Source of the DNA: an uncultured Methanomassiliicoccales archaeon
Lineage (GTDB): Archaea; Thermoplasmatota; Thermoplasmata; Methanomassiliicoccales; Methanomethylophilaceae
Reading direction: 5' to 3'
DNA: 32,147 nucleotides
Assembly (NCBI GenBank): GCA_949298875.1
Contig: CASFYI010000022.1
Coordinates: 1 to 32,147 of the forward strand
Within the stretch, counting starts at the first letter, position 1, and each line of letters opens with the position of its first letter. Positions 8,139 through 14,697 of this stretch are shown here, in pieces. The notes below the pieces were generated by a model. It was not told the origin of the DNA. It made no database searches and was given only the letters and a program-made list of their open reading frames with translations. Made by a program: the position numbers and the translations under genes.

Positions 8139-9132
8139 GTACGACAGGATGGTCGGTGAGGGATTCATGCGCCTGCGCGACATGGAGCTGGCCGGATGCA
8201 GGGACGCAATCTCGATGGGCAGGGAGTTCGGCAGGGGCCTGACGGGACCGCTCGAGGGCATCGCCGGCGACTTCTACACGGAGGATCTGGGAGATGTGTT
8301 CACCCAGCTGACCGCAGCGGTGTACGTCATGGATGCGATCGACGACCTGGACGACGACTTCATGGACGGTACCTACAACCCTCTGCTCCCCGAGACCGGC
8401 TACGTCAACGCGCGCACCTTGGTCGACAGGGATGTCATGAGGTTCACATCCCTGGTGTCCGAAGCGGTCGGATCCCTCCAGTCCGCCTACTCCAGGGTGC
8501 GCCCGTCCATGCGCGGGAACGTCTCCCTCTGCGACAACATCGTCTACTTCGGGATACCGGAATCGGCCAAGCGCGTCATAATGGGCGATGCGAAGGCCAA
8601 GGCCAGCGTCAAGAACATCCTGTCGAACAGGAAGGACAGGCTGGCATCGGAACGATCCGGCGGGGTCGAAGTCCGAGCACACGTCCAGGGAGTCCCTGGG
8701 CTCCGAATGCCTGGAGCACACGCCTCCGCTCCACGACCTGCAACTGCCACAGCATCCCGGACGGTATCTCCCGCATCCGTCCTCCGGCCCCGTCGGCCTG
8801 GATTCCGGCATGCACACCCATATGTCATCCGAATGCGCGCAGAGGCGGCACGTGCGGCACTTCCCGTAGCTCTCGTCCATGGACGGACATATGCGGAAGG
8901 ACCTTATCGGTTTCCGTCGGCCGTGAGACGGTCCAGCATCCATGACATCCCGCGCGCCATCCTGCCGGCCGGATCGGTGAAGTGGTTGCCGGGATTCATC
9001 TCCAGCACCACATCGGACACGTTCGGATCGCCCCCATACGCCGTCCTGACGGATCTTATCGCATCGCCTACCGATGCCATCACAGGGTTCCTCGCCTTCT
9101 CCTCCTTGGTCCCGAGGCTCAGGTACACGTAG
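7747..9132 (+). CDS. DUF5685-type protein with read-through tail
   Basis: The first 300 or so residues look like a DUF5685-type protein: an N-terminal MFGYTTPAYGRLS, a Cys pair motif YYCEGCHQL (about 24-32), a further CDC near 59-61, then long helices with an acidic AIDDLDDDF segment near 197-205 and CDNIVYFG near 262-269. The family has no established function. The expected end is near codon 302 (about 8655), but no stop occurs there. The frame continues to a TAG at 9130-9132 through sequence that is exactly antisense to a Cys-rich ORF and to the alpha/beta hydrolase, so the last 150 or so residues are probably not a real domain. A CGA codon stands at 8653-8655, where a stop would be expected. 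Confidence 0.7.
   Translation: MFGYTTPAYGRLSPADNRTYRRYYCEGCHQLRDGYGLTGTGTVNYDMTFNTILLEGLVCDCPDFGPTTRRICVLDSPKADSRLMHEMAAYTLILTKWELYDDETDMPSMKTKLISLTLNRAIQKAVSEFPEYDRMVGEGFMRLRDMELAGCRDAISMGREFGRGLTGPLEGIAGDFYTEDLGDVFTQLTAAVYVMDAIDDLDDDFMDGTYNPLLPETGYVNARTLVDRDVMRFTSLVSEAVGSLQSAYSRVRPSMRGNVSLCDNIVYFGIPESAKRVIMGDAKAKASVKNILSNRKDRLASERSGGVEVRAHVQGVPGLRMPGAHASAPRPATATASRTVSPASVLRPRRPGFRHAHPYVIRMRAEAARAALPVALVHGRTYAEGPYRFPSAVRRSSIHDIPRAILPAGSVKWLPGFISSTTSDTFGSPPYAVLTDLIASPTDAITGFLAFSSLVPRLRYT
8647..8880 (-). CDS. Small cysteine-rich protein without a local stop codon
   Basis: From ATG 8880 the minus strand encodes about 77 residues with paired cysteines: CRTCRLC (8-14), C23, C36, CCGSC (43-47), C55 and C68 before SDFDPAG. 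The pattern resembles small metal-binding or cysteine-cluster proteins with a C-X2-C...C-X(n)-C-SDF ending. It starts 23 nt after the alpha/beta hydrolase stop on the same strand. The frame has no stop at the natural end; codon 78 is CGA (8647-8649) and the frame stays open far into the antisense of the DUF5685-type gene. The coordinates given here stop at the likely end of the real protein. No Shine-Dalgarno is visible. The function is unknown. Confidence 0.45.
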
Positions 9133-9632
9133 GAACCCTCGGGGGCACAGCGTCCGGCCGCGTACTCCACCCATCCGGGATACCAAACGGACGGCGAGCA
9201 TGCCACCGCCCCTCTGAACAGGCCGGTCTCATGGAACGCCCAGAGGGAGAACAGTCCAGCCAGCGAGTATCCGCATACGGCGAGCGGGACGTCGTCCCCC
9301 GCATCCAGAGCGTCCCTCGCCCGGGGGACCCATGCATCCCTCAGACGCGCGAGGGTCTCCCCTCCGCGTCCCGAGAACGCCCTCGCGCCCATGACCGGTT
9401 CGGAGGGCCAGGGGGTGAGCCCGGAATCCCAGTCCCCCACCCTGCATTCGACGATCGCGAAGCGCGGATCCGCCGCCGAGAGCCTCACCTTCCGGATAAC
9501 ATCGTCCGCGATGCCCGCCTCATGCTCCCCGGTTATCCAGAACAGCACCGCGTCAGGACCTGGGTCCCCCGTGATGCGGATGTCGTCCGCCCAGACTCCG
9601 TCCATTGAGATCGAGTGCGCACCGCGGTTCAT
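8904..9632 (-). CDS. Alpha/beta hydrolase (putative esterase)
   Basis: A 242-residue alpha/beta-hydrolase of the putative-esterase type. The nucleophile elbow is GYSLAG (about residues 120-125), preceded by the strand VPLAVC. A glycine/serine-rich ACSPSVWYPGW follows, as in enterochelin-esterase/esterase-D relatives, and a C-terminal NPGNHFTD supplies the likely catalytic His. No signal peptide is visible, so it is probably cytoplasmic. ATG 9632 is the longest start; an internal ATG at 9605 fits better with the TATA-like TATATTTAAT at about 9637-9645, which may serve both this gene and the divergent 9663 gene. The 3' part overlaps the doubtful tail of the DUF5685-type ORF. The substrate is not deducible. 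Confidence 0.85.
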   Translation of the reverse strand: MNRGAHSISMDGVWADDIRITGDPGPDAVLFWITGEHEAGIADDVIRKVRLSAADPRFAIVECRVGDWDSGLTPWPSEPVMGARAFSGRGGETLARLRDAWVPRARDALDAGDDVPLAVCGYSLAGLFSLWAFHETGLFRGAVACSPSVWYPGWVEYAAGRCAPEGSYVYLSLGTKEEKARNPVMASVGDAIRSVRTAYGGDPNVSDVVLEMNPGNHFTDPAGRMARGMSWMLDRLTADGNR

Positions 9633-9633
9633 C

Positions 9634-9646
9634 GATTAAATATAGA
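9634..9646. promoter_or_regulatory. Shared TATA element between divergent genes
   Basis: GATTAAATATAG lies in a 30-nt gap between the hydrolase (minus) and the prephenate-dehydratase-like gene (plus). It is 17-29 nt before the plus-strand ATG at 9663 and at leaderless distance from the minus-strand ATG at 9605, so it may work in both directions. Confidence 0.4.
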
Positions 9647-9662
9647 ATGGGAATGGGGGTGC

Positions 9663-10229
9663 ATGGTCGTCAGGGTAGCGTACATGGGAATCCCGGGCTC
9701 CAACTCCGAGCAGGCGGCGACTGAGCTCGCCGGCGCCATGGGCTGGGATGTCTTCGTACTCATTCCTAAGGAGGACTCCAGGAACACTGTGGCAGCCCTC
9801 GATTCCGGGGAGGCGGACTACGGCGTCGTCGCGTCCCGCAACGTCACCGCCGGACCCGTCGAGGAGACGGAGAGGTCCCTCGAGGGGAGGGATGACATCG
9901 AGATCCTCAGGGCCCTCTGGCTGCCCATCCACCACTGCGTCTTCGTGAAGCATCCCGGGGTGAGTGTCAGACACGTCGCCTCCCACATCCAGGCCCTCCT
10001 GCAGACGAGGGAGCACCTCGGCACCCTCTATCCGGACTCCGACAGGGTCGAGGTCTCCGACACGGCCGTCGCGGCCGAGATGCTCTCGGACGGAAGGCTC
10101 TCCGAGGATACCGCGGTCGTATGCCGCCGCAACGCCGGGGAGATGTTCAGGCTCCACCTCGTCCACGAGAACATCGAGGACATGGAGGGGAACATGACGG
10201 AGTTCGAACTCCTGAGGCTCAGACGATGA
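9663..10229 (+). CDS. Prephenate-dehydratase-like protein lacking the TRF motif
   Basis: A 188-residue protein with the periplasmic-binding-like fold of prephenate dehydratase (PDT). The N-terminus VAYMGIPGSNSEQAA matches the PDT start, and GEADYGVVASRNVTAGPVEET matches the usual GEADYGVVPIENS.AG..E. A second lobe (HIQAL...VSDTAVAAEML) and HLVHENIEDMEGN follow. The catalytic PDT motif N-x-T-R-F appears as N-M-T-E-F (about 178-182): the threonine is kept but the arginine is glutamate. There is no ACT regulatory domain and no chorismate mutase domain. It may therefore be an altered-specificity or non-catalytic PDT relative and should not be assumed to make phenylpyruvate. Its stop overlaps the start of the coiled-coil gene (ATGA), so the two are probably translated together. 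Confidence 0.75.
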   Translation: MVVRVAYMGIPGSNSEQAATELAGAMGWDVFVLIPKEDSRNTVAALDSGEADYGVVASRNVTAGPVEETERSLEGRDDIEILRALWLPIHHCVFVKHPGVSVRHVASHIQALLQTREHLGTLYPDSDRVEVSDTAVAAEMLSDGRLSEDTAVVCRRNAGEMFRLHLVHENIEDMEGNMTEFELLRLRR

Positions 10230-10912
10230 TCGCCGAGCAGATAGAGGAGGACGCCCGCCGTCTCGACGAGATCATCGCCGAATACAACAGGGAGGCGAAC
10301 CGCGCCAAGCAGTCCAGGGACGAGTTCCACAGACGCGCCTCCGAGCTCGCGGACCGCAGGGACAAGCTCCAGAAGAAGGCCAAATCCCTCTCCGCGGAGG
10401 CTGCCGTCTACAAGGCACGCAGGGACGACGCCAACCTCACCGCCAAGGAATGCCGCACCCGCAGGGACGAGTGGAACGACCGCGGGGCCAGGATGCGCGC
10501 GTCCGGAGGACTCGGCGACGTCGGCGAGTGCAAGTCGCAGGCGAACAGCTGGCACCAGAAGGCGGTCAAGGCCTCCGAGGACGCCAACACCGCCCATGAG
10601 AAGATGCATCAGCTCTACGACGAGGCGGACAGGCTGAGGGCGGAGGCGCAGAAGTGCCACGAGCAGTACCTCGACTGCAAGAGGGGCGCCGACGCTGAGC
10701 ACACGCGGTACATCCAGGCCGTCAGGAGCATAGAGCGCGTGAGGGAGAACCTTCCCGATCGAGGGTGCAGCATCACATCCCCGCGCCTTATCGCCATGAA
10801 CCGGTACTCGCGCATCCTCCCGGTCTTCGGGTCCGGGAGCTCGAGGATTCCGGTCTCCCTGAAGTTCGATTTCTCCAGGCATCTTCCGGAAGCCTCGTTC
10901 TCGGTATCGTGA
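10226..10912 (+). CDS. Coiled-coil protein (archaeal COG1340/DUF7121-like)
   Basis: ATG 10226 overlaps the preceding stop (ATGA). Residues 1-175 or so form an almost unbroken charged helix with repeating R-D-E/K patterns (SRDEFHRRASELADRRDKL, ARRDDANLTAKE, TRRDEWNDR), like the archaeal coiled-coil proteins of COG1340. No transmembrane segment or enzymatic motif is seen. The expected end is VRENLPD near codon 178. Codon 179 is CGA (10760-10762) and the frame then runs on to 10912 as a non-coiled tail that is antisense to the GNAT gene, so the last 50 or so residues are suspect. Its pairing with the PDT-like gene suggests linked function, but the role is unknown. Confidence 0.7.
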   Translation: MIAEQIEEDARRLDEIIAEYNREANRAKQSRDEFHRRASELADRRDKLQKKAKSLSAEAAVYKARRDDANLTAKECRTRRDEWNDRGARMRASGGLGDVGECKSQANSWHQKAVKASEDANTAHEKMHQLYDEADRLRAEAQKCHEQYLDCKRGADAEHTRYIQAVRSIERVRENLPDRGCSITSPRLIAMNRYSRILPVFGSGSSRIPVSLKFDFSRHLPEASFSVS

Positions 10913-11310
10913 CGAGCCTGGATCCACTCGTAATCGGTGGTGTCGAACACGTAGTTCACCACCGCCCTCAGGGCCTCTGTCATGTAACCGCGGTCCCAGT
11001 GACGCTGGGAGAGACAGTATCCTATTTCGCAGTAGCCCTTCTCCGGATGCTCCCTCACCACCGTTATGCTGCCGATCGGTTCGTCACTTCCGCGCAGCGT
11101 TATGCACCAGTCCATGGTGCCGCTCGCATATTCGGACACCCACCCGGCTATCGTCCGGCGGCTCACCTCCTGATCGGGATGGGTCTCCCACGACAGGAAT
11201 CTGGTGACCTCGGGGTCGGACATCCAGTTCCTGAATGCGGCCTCGGCATCATCCTCCCTGAACCTCCTCAGCTGGAGGCGCTCGGTCAGGAGACGCGCCG
11301 TACCCCTCAT
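10615..11310 (-). CDS. GNAT N-acetyltransferase (RimJ/RimL type) with read-through tail
   Basis: ATG 11310 has a GGAGG about 8 nt upstream; the open frame extends further 5' but without a ribosome binding site. Residues 1-176 or so give a full RimJ/RimL-like acetyltransferase: TARLLTERLQLRRFREDD start, central EIGYCLSQRHWDRGYMTEAL acetyl-CoA-binding segment, then NEASGRCLEKSNFRETG and a closing EYRFMAIRR. Such enzymes acetylate protein N-termini, amino acids or antibiotics; the substrate is unknown. The natural end should be close to codon 183, but codon 184 is CGA (10759-10761) and the frame continues to a TAG at 10615-10617 as antisense of the coiled-coil gene. That tail is probably not functional sequence. 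Confidence 0.8.
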   Translation of the reverse strand: MRGTARLLTERLQLRRFREDDAEAAFRNWMSDPEVTRFLSWETHPDQEVSRRTIAGWVSEYASGTMDWCITLRGSDEPIGSITVVREHPEKGYCEIGYCLSQRHWDRGYMTEALRAVVNYVFDTTDYEWIQARHDTENEASGRCLEKSNFRETGILELPDPKTGRMREYRFMAIRRGDVMLHPRSGRFSLTRSMLLTAWMYRVCSASAPLLQSRYCSWHFCASALSLSASS

Positions 11311-11438
11311 CACGAAGCCTCCGCGATTGCTGGAAGGCCCGACTGAACATCCGACATCGGACCTCCGTATGCCGGGCATTAGAAAAATGGATGCGCCCCC
11401 TCCGTTCGACGGGACGCATCATGGAATTTGATCCGGGA

Positions 11439-11945
11439 TCACACCCGGGGCTCGGTGCCGGGGCTCCTGCGGTGGATTATCCCCCGGACGACGCTGTACG
11501 GGATGTCCATGGATAGGGATATGTCCAGGCATCCGCGGCCTCTGCGGTACTCCCTCATGACGTCGTCCTCCATCAGCATGGACATCTCCCTCGGGGGTAT
11601 CACGACCTCCGGCTCGATATCCCACAGACGGGTTCCGCAGGACGGGCAGCGCTTCGGCATATGGGAGCTCTTGGAATCCCAGGAGGCTCCGCACCTCAGG
11701 CACCTGTACGACCTCAGGGGGACGTTCCACTGATGGGATCCGCAGGACGGGCAGCGCTTGGGCTTGCCGTCATGGGAGTTCCATGTGTGGCCGCATCTTA
11801 CGCAGGTGACCTTCAGGTCCGGATTGTTCCATTTGACCGAACGGCAGCGTGGGCAACGCTTCGGTGGCTGTCCCCTGCGGGGCATCCACTCATAGGAGCA
11901 CCTGTGACACACCAACCTGGATTCTGGGGCGAACTGTGGATGCAT
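11439..11945 (-). CDS. Triple zinc-ribbon protein with C-terminal HTH-like segment
   Basis: A 168-residue protein with three tandem zinc ribbons, each a C-X2-C knuckle, a W, and a second KRCPxC knuckle: C13/C16 with C31/C34, C48/C51 with C65/C68, and C82/C85 with C100/C103. After a short linker, residues 125-160 (MEDDVMREYRRGRGCLDISL and SVVRGIIHRR) look like a helix-turn-helix. This suggests a nucleic-acid-binding regulator, but no family is recognised. A TATA-like CATATATCC about 26 nt before ATG 11945 and the lack of a Shine-Dalgarno suggest a leaderless mRNA. It lies downstream of the interrupted geranylgeranyl reductase gene, across an AT-rich gap of about 60 nt. Confidence 0.75.
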   Translation of the reverse strand: MHPQFAPESRLVCHRCSYEWMPRRGQPPKRCPRCRSVKWNNPDLKVTCVRCGHTWNSHDGKPKRCPSCGSHQWNVPLRSYRCLRCGASWDSKSSHMPKRCPSCGTRLWDIEPEVVIPPREMSMLMEDDVMREYRRGRGCLDISLSMDIPYSVVRGIIHRRSPGTEPRV

Positions 11946-12003
11946 AATAAATATTCTGCCTTATGGATATATGAACATTTGTACTTAGAAAATGAAACAA
12001 ACG

Positions 12004-13104
12004 TTATTGGACTGACGACTTTAGTCGATTTAAAATGCGACATCGCCATCCAAGATTGAATGCAATGTAGACAGACATGTACACTTCTGCCCATCTGGGT
12101 CTGCGCATCATCGCGTAGGCTCCGCGGGCGAGCGAGTATCCCTTGCGGAAAGGCCCCATGGCGTCGGCGATCTCCTCCGGCCCCCAGGACGCGAACGTGT
12201 CATGTGCGCCCATGAAATGGGGACTGAACATGGGGTTACGGGACACCCAGCGCTGATACCGTTCGAGCCTGCCGTCGGCCATCGCCCTGGCGGCCTCCCT
12301 CCCGGATAGGAGCGCAGCGCCTATGCCTCCGAAGCACAGGGGGTTGGCGAGGCATGCGGCATCCCCCACGATTGCGCAGCGCCCGTCCACGACCCTCTCC
12401 TAGACGCCGAACGGCAGGTCCCTGGCGCCCCAGTCCAGGATCCCCTCCACCTCGGACGGGTCGGTGTGACCCCTGGGGAAGCCCACGGACACCCTTCCGG
12501 GGCCGGAGGGGAAGCGCCAGCCGTAGAACCCGTCCCCGTATCCTCCGACCGTGAACGAGAGCACATCCTCCTCGCCCTCGGCTATGCAGTTGAACACCTG
12601 CAGCCTCCTCGTCGGACCGGTGCCGAAGACGTCCCTCCGCACCGCCGAATGCGCACCGTCCGCACCGATCAGGCCGCGGCAGCGGATCCTGCGTCCGTCG
12701 GTGAGCTCCAGACTGTAGCCGGCATCGTCCTCCGAGACCGAACGGACGGACCCACGGATGAGATCGGCATCGCAGCCTTCCATGAGCTCCGACAGCATCG
12801 ACGGGCGGTCGACGACCATACCGCCGACCGGGATGTCGACGGAGATCTCGTCGGAGAACGCTATGCGGATCGTGTCCACCCTGCGGACACAGCCGCTGGG
12901 CCTCCAGCCCAGCTTCCTGAACGTCCTGTCGCTGACCGCCTCCCCGCAAATCCTGTGGTAGCGGCCGAAGCCCTCGTCGTGGAGACGCTCGATGCACGCG
13001 ACGGAGAGCCCCCTCCCGGACAGCTCCCTGACCGCGGACGCCCCGGCGGGACCGGACCCGACCACCGCGACGTCGTACGTCACGCCAGGAGCTTCATCTG
13101 CCAT
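12004..13104 (-). CDS. Geranylgeranyl reductase family flavoprotein with in-frame TAG
   Basis: Two open frames in the same phase make one protein of 366 codons if the TAG at 12400-12402 (codon 235) is read through. Before it: the FAD-binding VVGSGPAGASAVRE, RICGEAVSDRTF, LIGADGAHSAVR and FPRGHTDPSEVEG segments. After it: the second FAD motif CAIVGDAACLANPLCFGGIG and a helical C-terminus. Both halves are needed for the geranylgeranyl-reductase/halogenase fold, which in archaea saturates isoprenoid chains of membrane lipids. The stop could be a nonsense mutation (pseudogene) or an amber codon decoded as pyrrolysine. ATG 13104 overlaps the cardiolipin-synthase gene by 25 nt; an in-frame GTG at 13083 would give a tight GTGA overlap and the common (M)TYDVAVVG start. 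Confidence 0.75.
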
Positions 13105-14564
13105 GATACCGCCATCCTGATCCTCATCATGAGCGTGCTCCTGCCGTACTCCTCGCAGGAGTACTCCGTGCTCCTCTCCAGGTCCGCCAGGAACTGGTCG
13201 GCCGCCTGGGTGTTGAGCCTGCGGGAGTACATCATGACGTTGGTCTCGAAGTTCAGGGTCAGGGACCTGTGGTCCAGGTTGGCCGACCCCACGGACACGC
13301 ACATGTCGTCCATCAGGATCATCTTCTCGTGGACGAAGCCGTCGTTGTATCTGAAGACCCTCACGCCCGACTTCATCAGCTCGTTCGCGCAGGTCAGATT
13401 GTTCCAGAATAGGAAGATGTGGTCCTTCTTGTCGGGTATGAGTATCCTGACGTCCACCCCCGACCTGGCCGCGTTGGCCAGGGCGACCATCATAGAATCA
13501 TCCGGGGACAGGTACGGGGTGGTGATGTAGAGGCGCCTGCGGGCGTTGACGATCATTGAGAGGTACTGCATCTGGACCGGATTGTTCGGCATGGTGTCCG
13601 GACCGCCGGAGACGAGCTGCATCCTGTCCCTGCCCCCGGCTCCGGCGAAGTCGATGTCCATGTAGTGCTCAACCGGGCGGAGCGGATCCCTCTTGGCGCA
13701 GTACTGCCAGTCGGCGCAGAAGCGGATCATCATCGGCAGTATGCCCTCGCCGACCACCTTCACGGTGGCGTCCCTCCAATGGCCCAGCGGCCCCTCGCCG
13801 CGGTACTCGTCCCCGATGTTGAACCCTCCGCAGTATGCCATGGAGCCGTCGATGATGGCGATCTTCCTGTGGTTGCGGTTGTTCTTCTTCGGACTGAGGA
13901 GCAGGTTCAGGGAGGAATGGAAGGTTGCGTAGTGCCCCCCTGCGTTCCTGAACCTGAAGATGCCCTCCTTCGGACCCTTCCCGATGCCGAAGGCGTCCGT
14001 CAGCAGACGGACCTCGACTCCCTCGCGGACCTTGGATATCAGGAGATCCATGAGCGCGTTGCCGTCGTGGTCGTTGCGTATGATGTAGTACTCGATGAGG
14101 ATGGACTTCCTCGCGTTGGCGATGTCCCTCATCATGTCATCGAACAGCGGCTCGCCCTCGGTGTACAGGGTGATGTCGTTGTTCGCGGAGTACGGCCATG
14201 CACCGGCGTTCTCCAGGGACTTGGCCATGTGGAAGATGTCCTCCCTGTCCGGATGCGCCGCATAGTCCTCCTCGATGCGACCCCTCTGCCACTGGTACGC
14301 CCTCATCATCTGCGTGTCGGTGATGTTCTTAGGTGTGAACCTGTGGCGGTTGTAGAACGTCGCGCCCATGTAGAGGTACAGGATGAACCCCACCGGCGGA
14401 AGGAAGATCAGAAGGATCAGCCAGGTCACGAAAACGCGGGGGTCGTACTTCTCGAGGAAGAGCATGATGAAGATGGCCACTACGTCCAGTACGACGAAAA
14501 GCATGACGAGGTCCGAGAACACGTTGGTCACGGACAGTACATCATCGACGGTGACCTCTTCCAC
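13080..14564 (-). CDS. Cardiolipin synthase-like phospholipase D family protein
   Basis: A 494-residue PLD-superfamily enzyme with two N-terminal membrane helices (about residues 18-37 and 44-66) and two HKD motifs: H232-x-K234-x4-D239 (NHRKIAIIDG, followed by GGFNIG) and H412-x-K414-x4-D419 (VHEKMILMDD, followed by GSANLDHRS). This is the layout of cardiolipin synthase ClsA, which joins phospholipid head groups at the membrane. In archaea such enzymes can make glycerol-bridged dimeric phospholipids. It overlaps the start of the geranylgeranyl-reductase-type gene, so the two form a lipid-related operon. The promoter region upstream is shared with the divergent transglutaminase-like gene and holds TCCAAT/ATTGGA repeats. 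Confidence 0.9.
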   Translation of the reverse strand: MEEVTVDDVLSVTNVFSDLVMLFVVLDVVAIFIMLFLEKYDPRVFVTWLILLIFLPPVGFILYLYMGATFYNRHRFTPKNITDTQMMRAYQWQRGRIEEDYAAHPDREDIFHMAKSLENAGAWPYSANNDITLYTEGEPLFDDMMRDIANARKSILIEYYIIRNDHDGNALMDLLISKVREGVEVRLLTDAFGIGKGPKEGIFRFRNAGGHYATFHSSLNLLLSPKKNNRNHRKIAIIDGSMAYCGGFNIGDEYRGEGPLGHWRDATVKVVGEGILPMMIRFCADWQYCAKRDPLRPVEHYMDIDFAGAGGRDRMQLVSGGPDTMPNNPVQMQYLSMIVNARRRLYITTPYLSPDDSMMVALANAARSGVDVRILIPDKKDHIFLFWNNLTCANELMKSGVRVFRYNDGFVHEKMILMDDMCVSVGSANLDHRSLTLNFETNVMMYSRRLNTQAADQFLADLERSTEYSCEEYGRSTLMMRIRMAVSWQMKLLA

Positions 14565-14597
14565 GCCCGACCATCCTGGAATGAATATAAAGACGAT

Positions 14598-14631
14598 TCC
14601 AATTTAAATCCATATTGGATTATACATCCAA
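14598..14631. promoter_or_regulatory. Candidate operator: TCCAAT/ATTGGA repeat cluster
   Basis: Within the divergent promoter between the cls-like and transglutaminase-like genes, TCCAAT (14598-14603), then the 17-bp palindrome TTGGATTATACATCCAA (14615-14631) give three half-sites. A palindrome differing at one base recurs upstream of the methyltransferase operon at 26528-26544. Confidence 0.45.
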
Positions 14632-14697
14632 TCTTGTTACACGTTTCCCGAAGAACCCATCAAGAAGGTTTTAAACGAGGAGAGGAGACGATTGGCC

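Noticed and set aside
7564-9201. Very long minus-strand open frame (545 codons) opposite the DUF5685-type gene
   Set aside because: Only its 8647-8880 part looks protein-like; the rest is antisense of a clear protein on the plus strand or of the hydrolase, kept open by GC-rich codons.
12236-12997. Alternative frame across the geranylgeranyl reductase region that could bypass the TAG
   Set aside because: It encodes Arg/Gly-rich sequence without flavoprotein motifs; the conserved motifs lie in one frame on both sides of the TAG, so no frameshift is needed.
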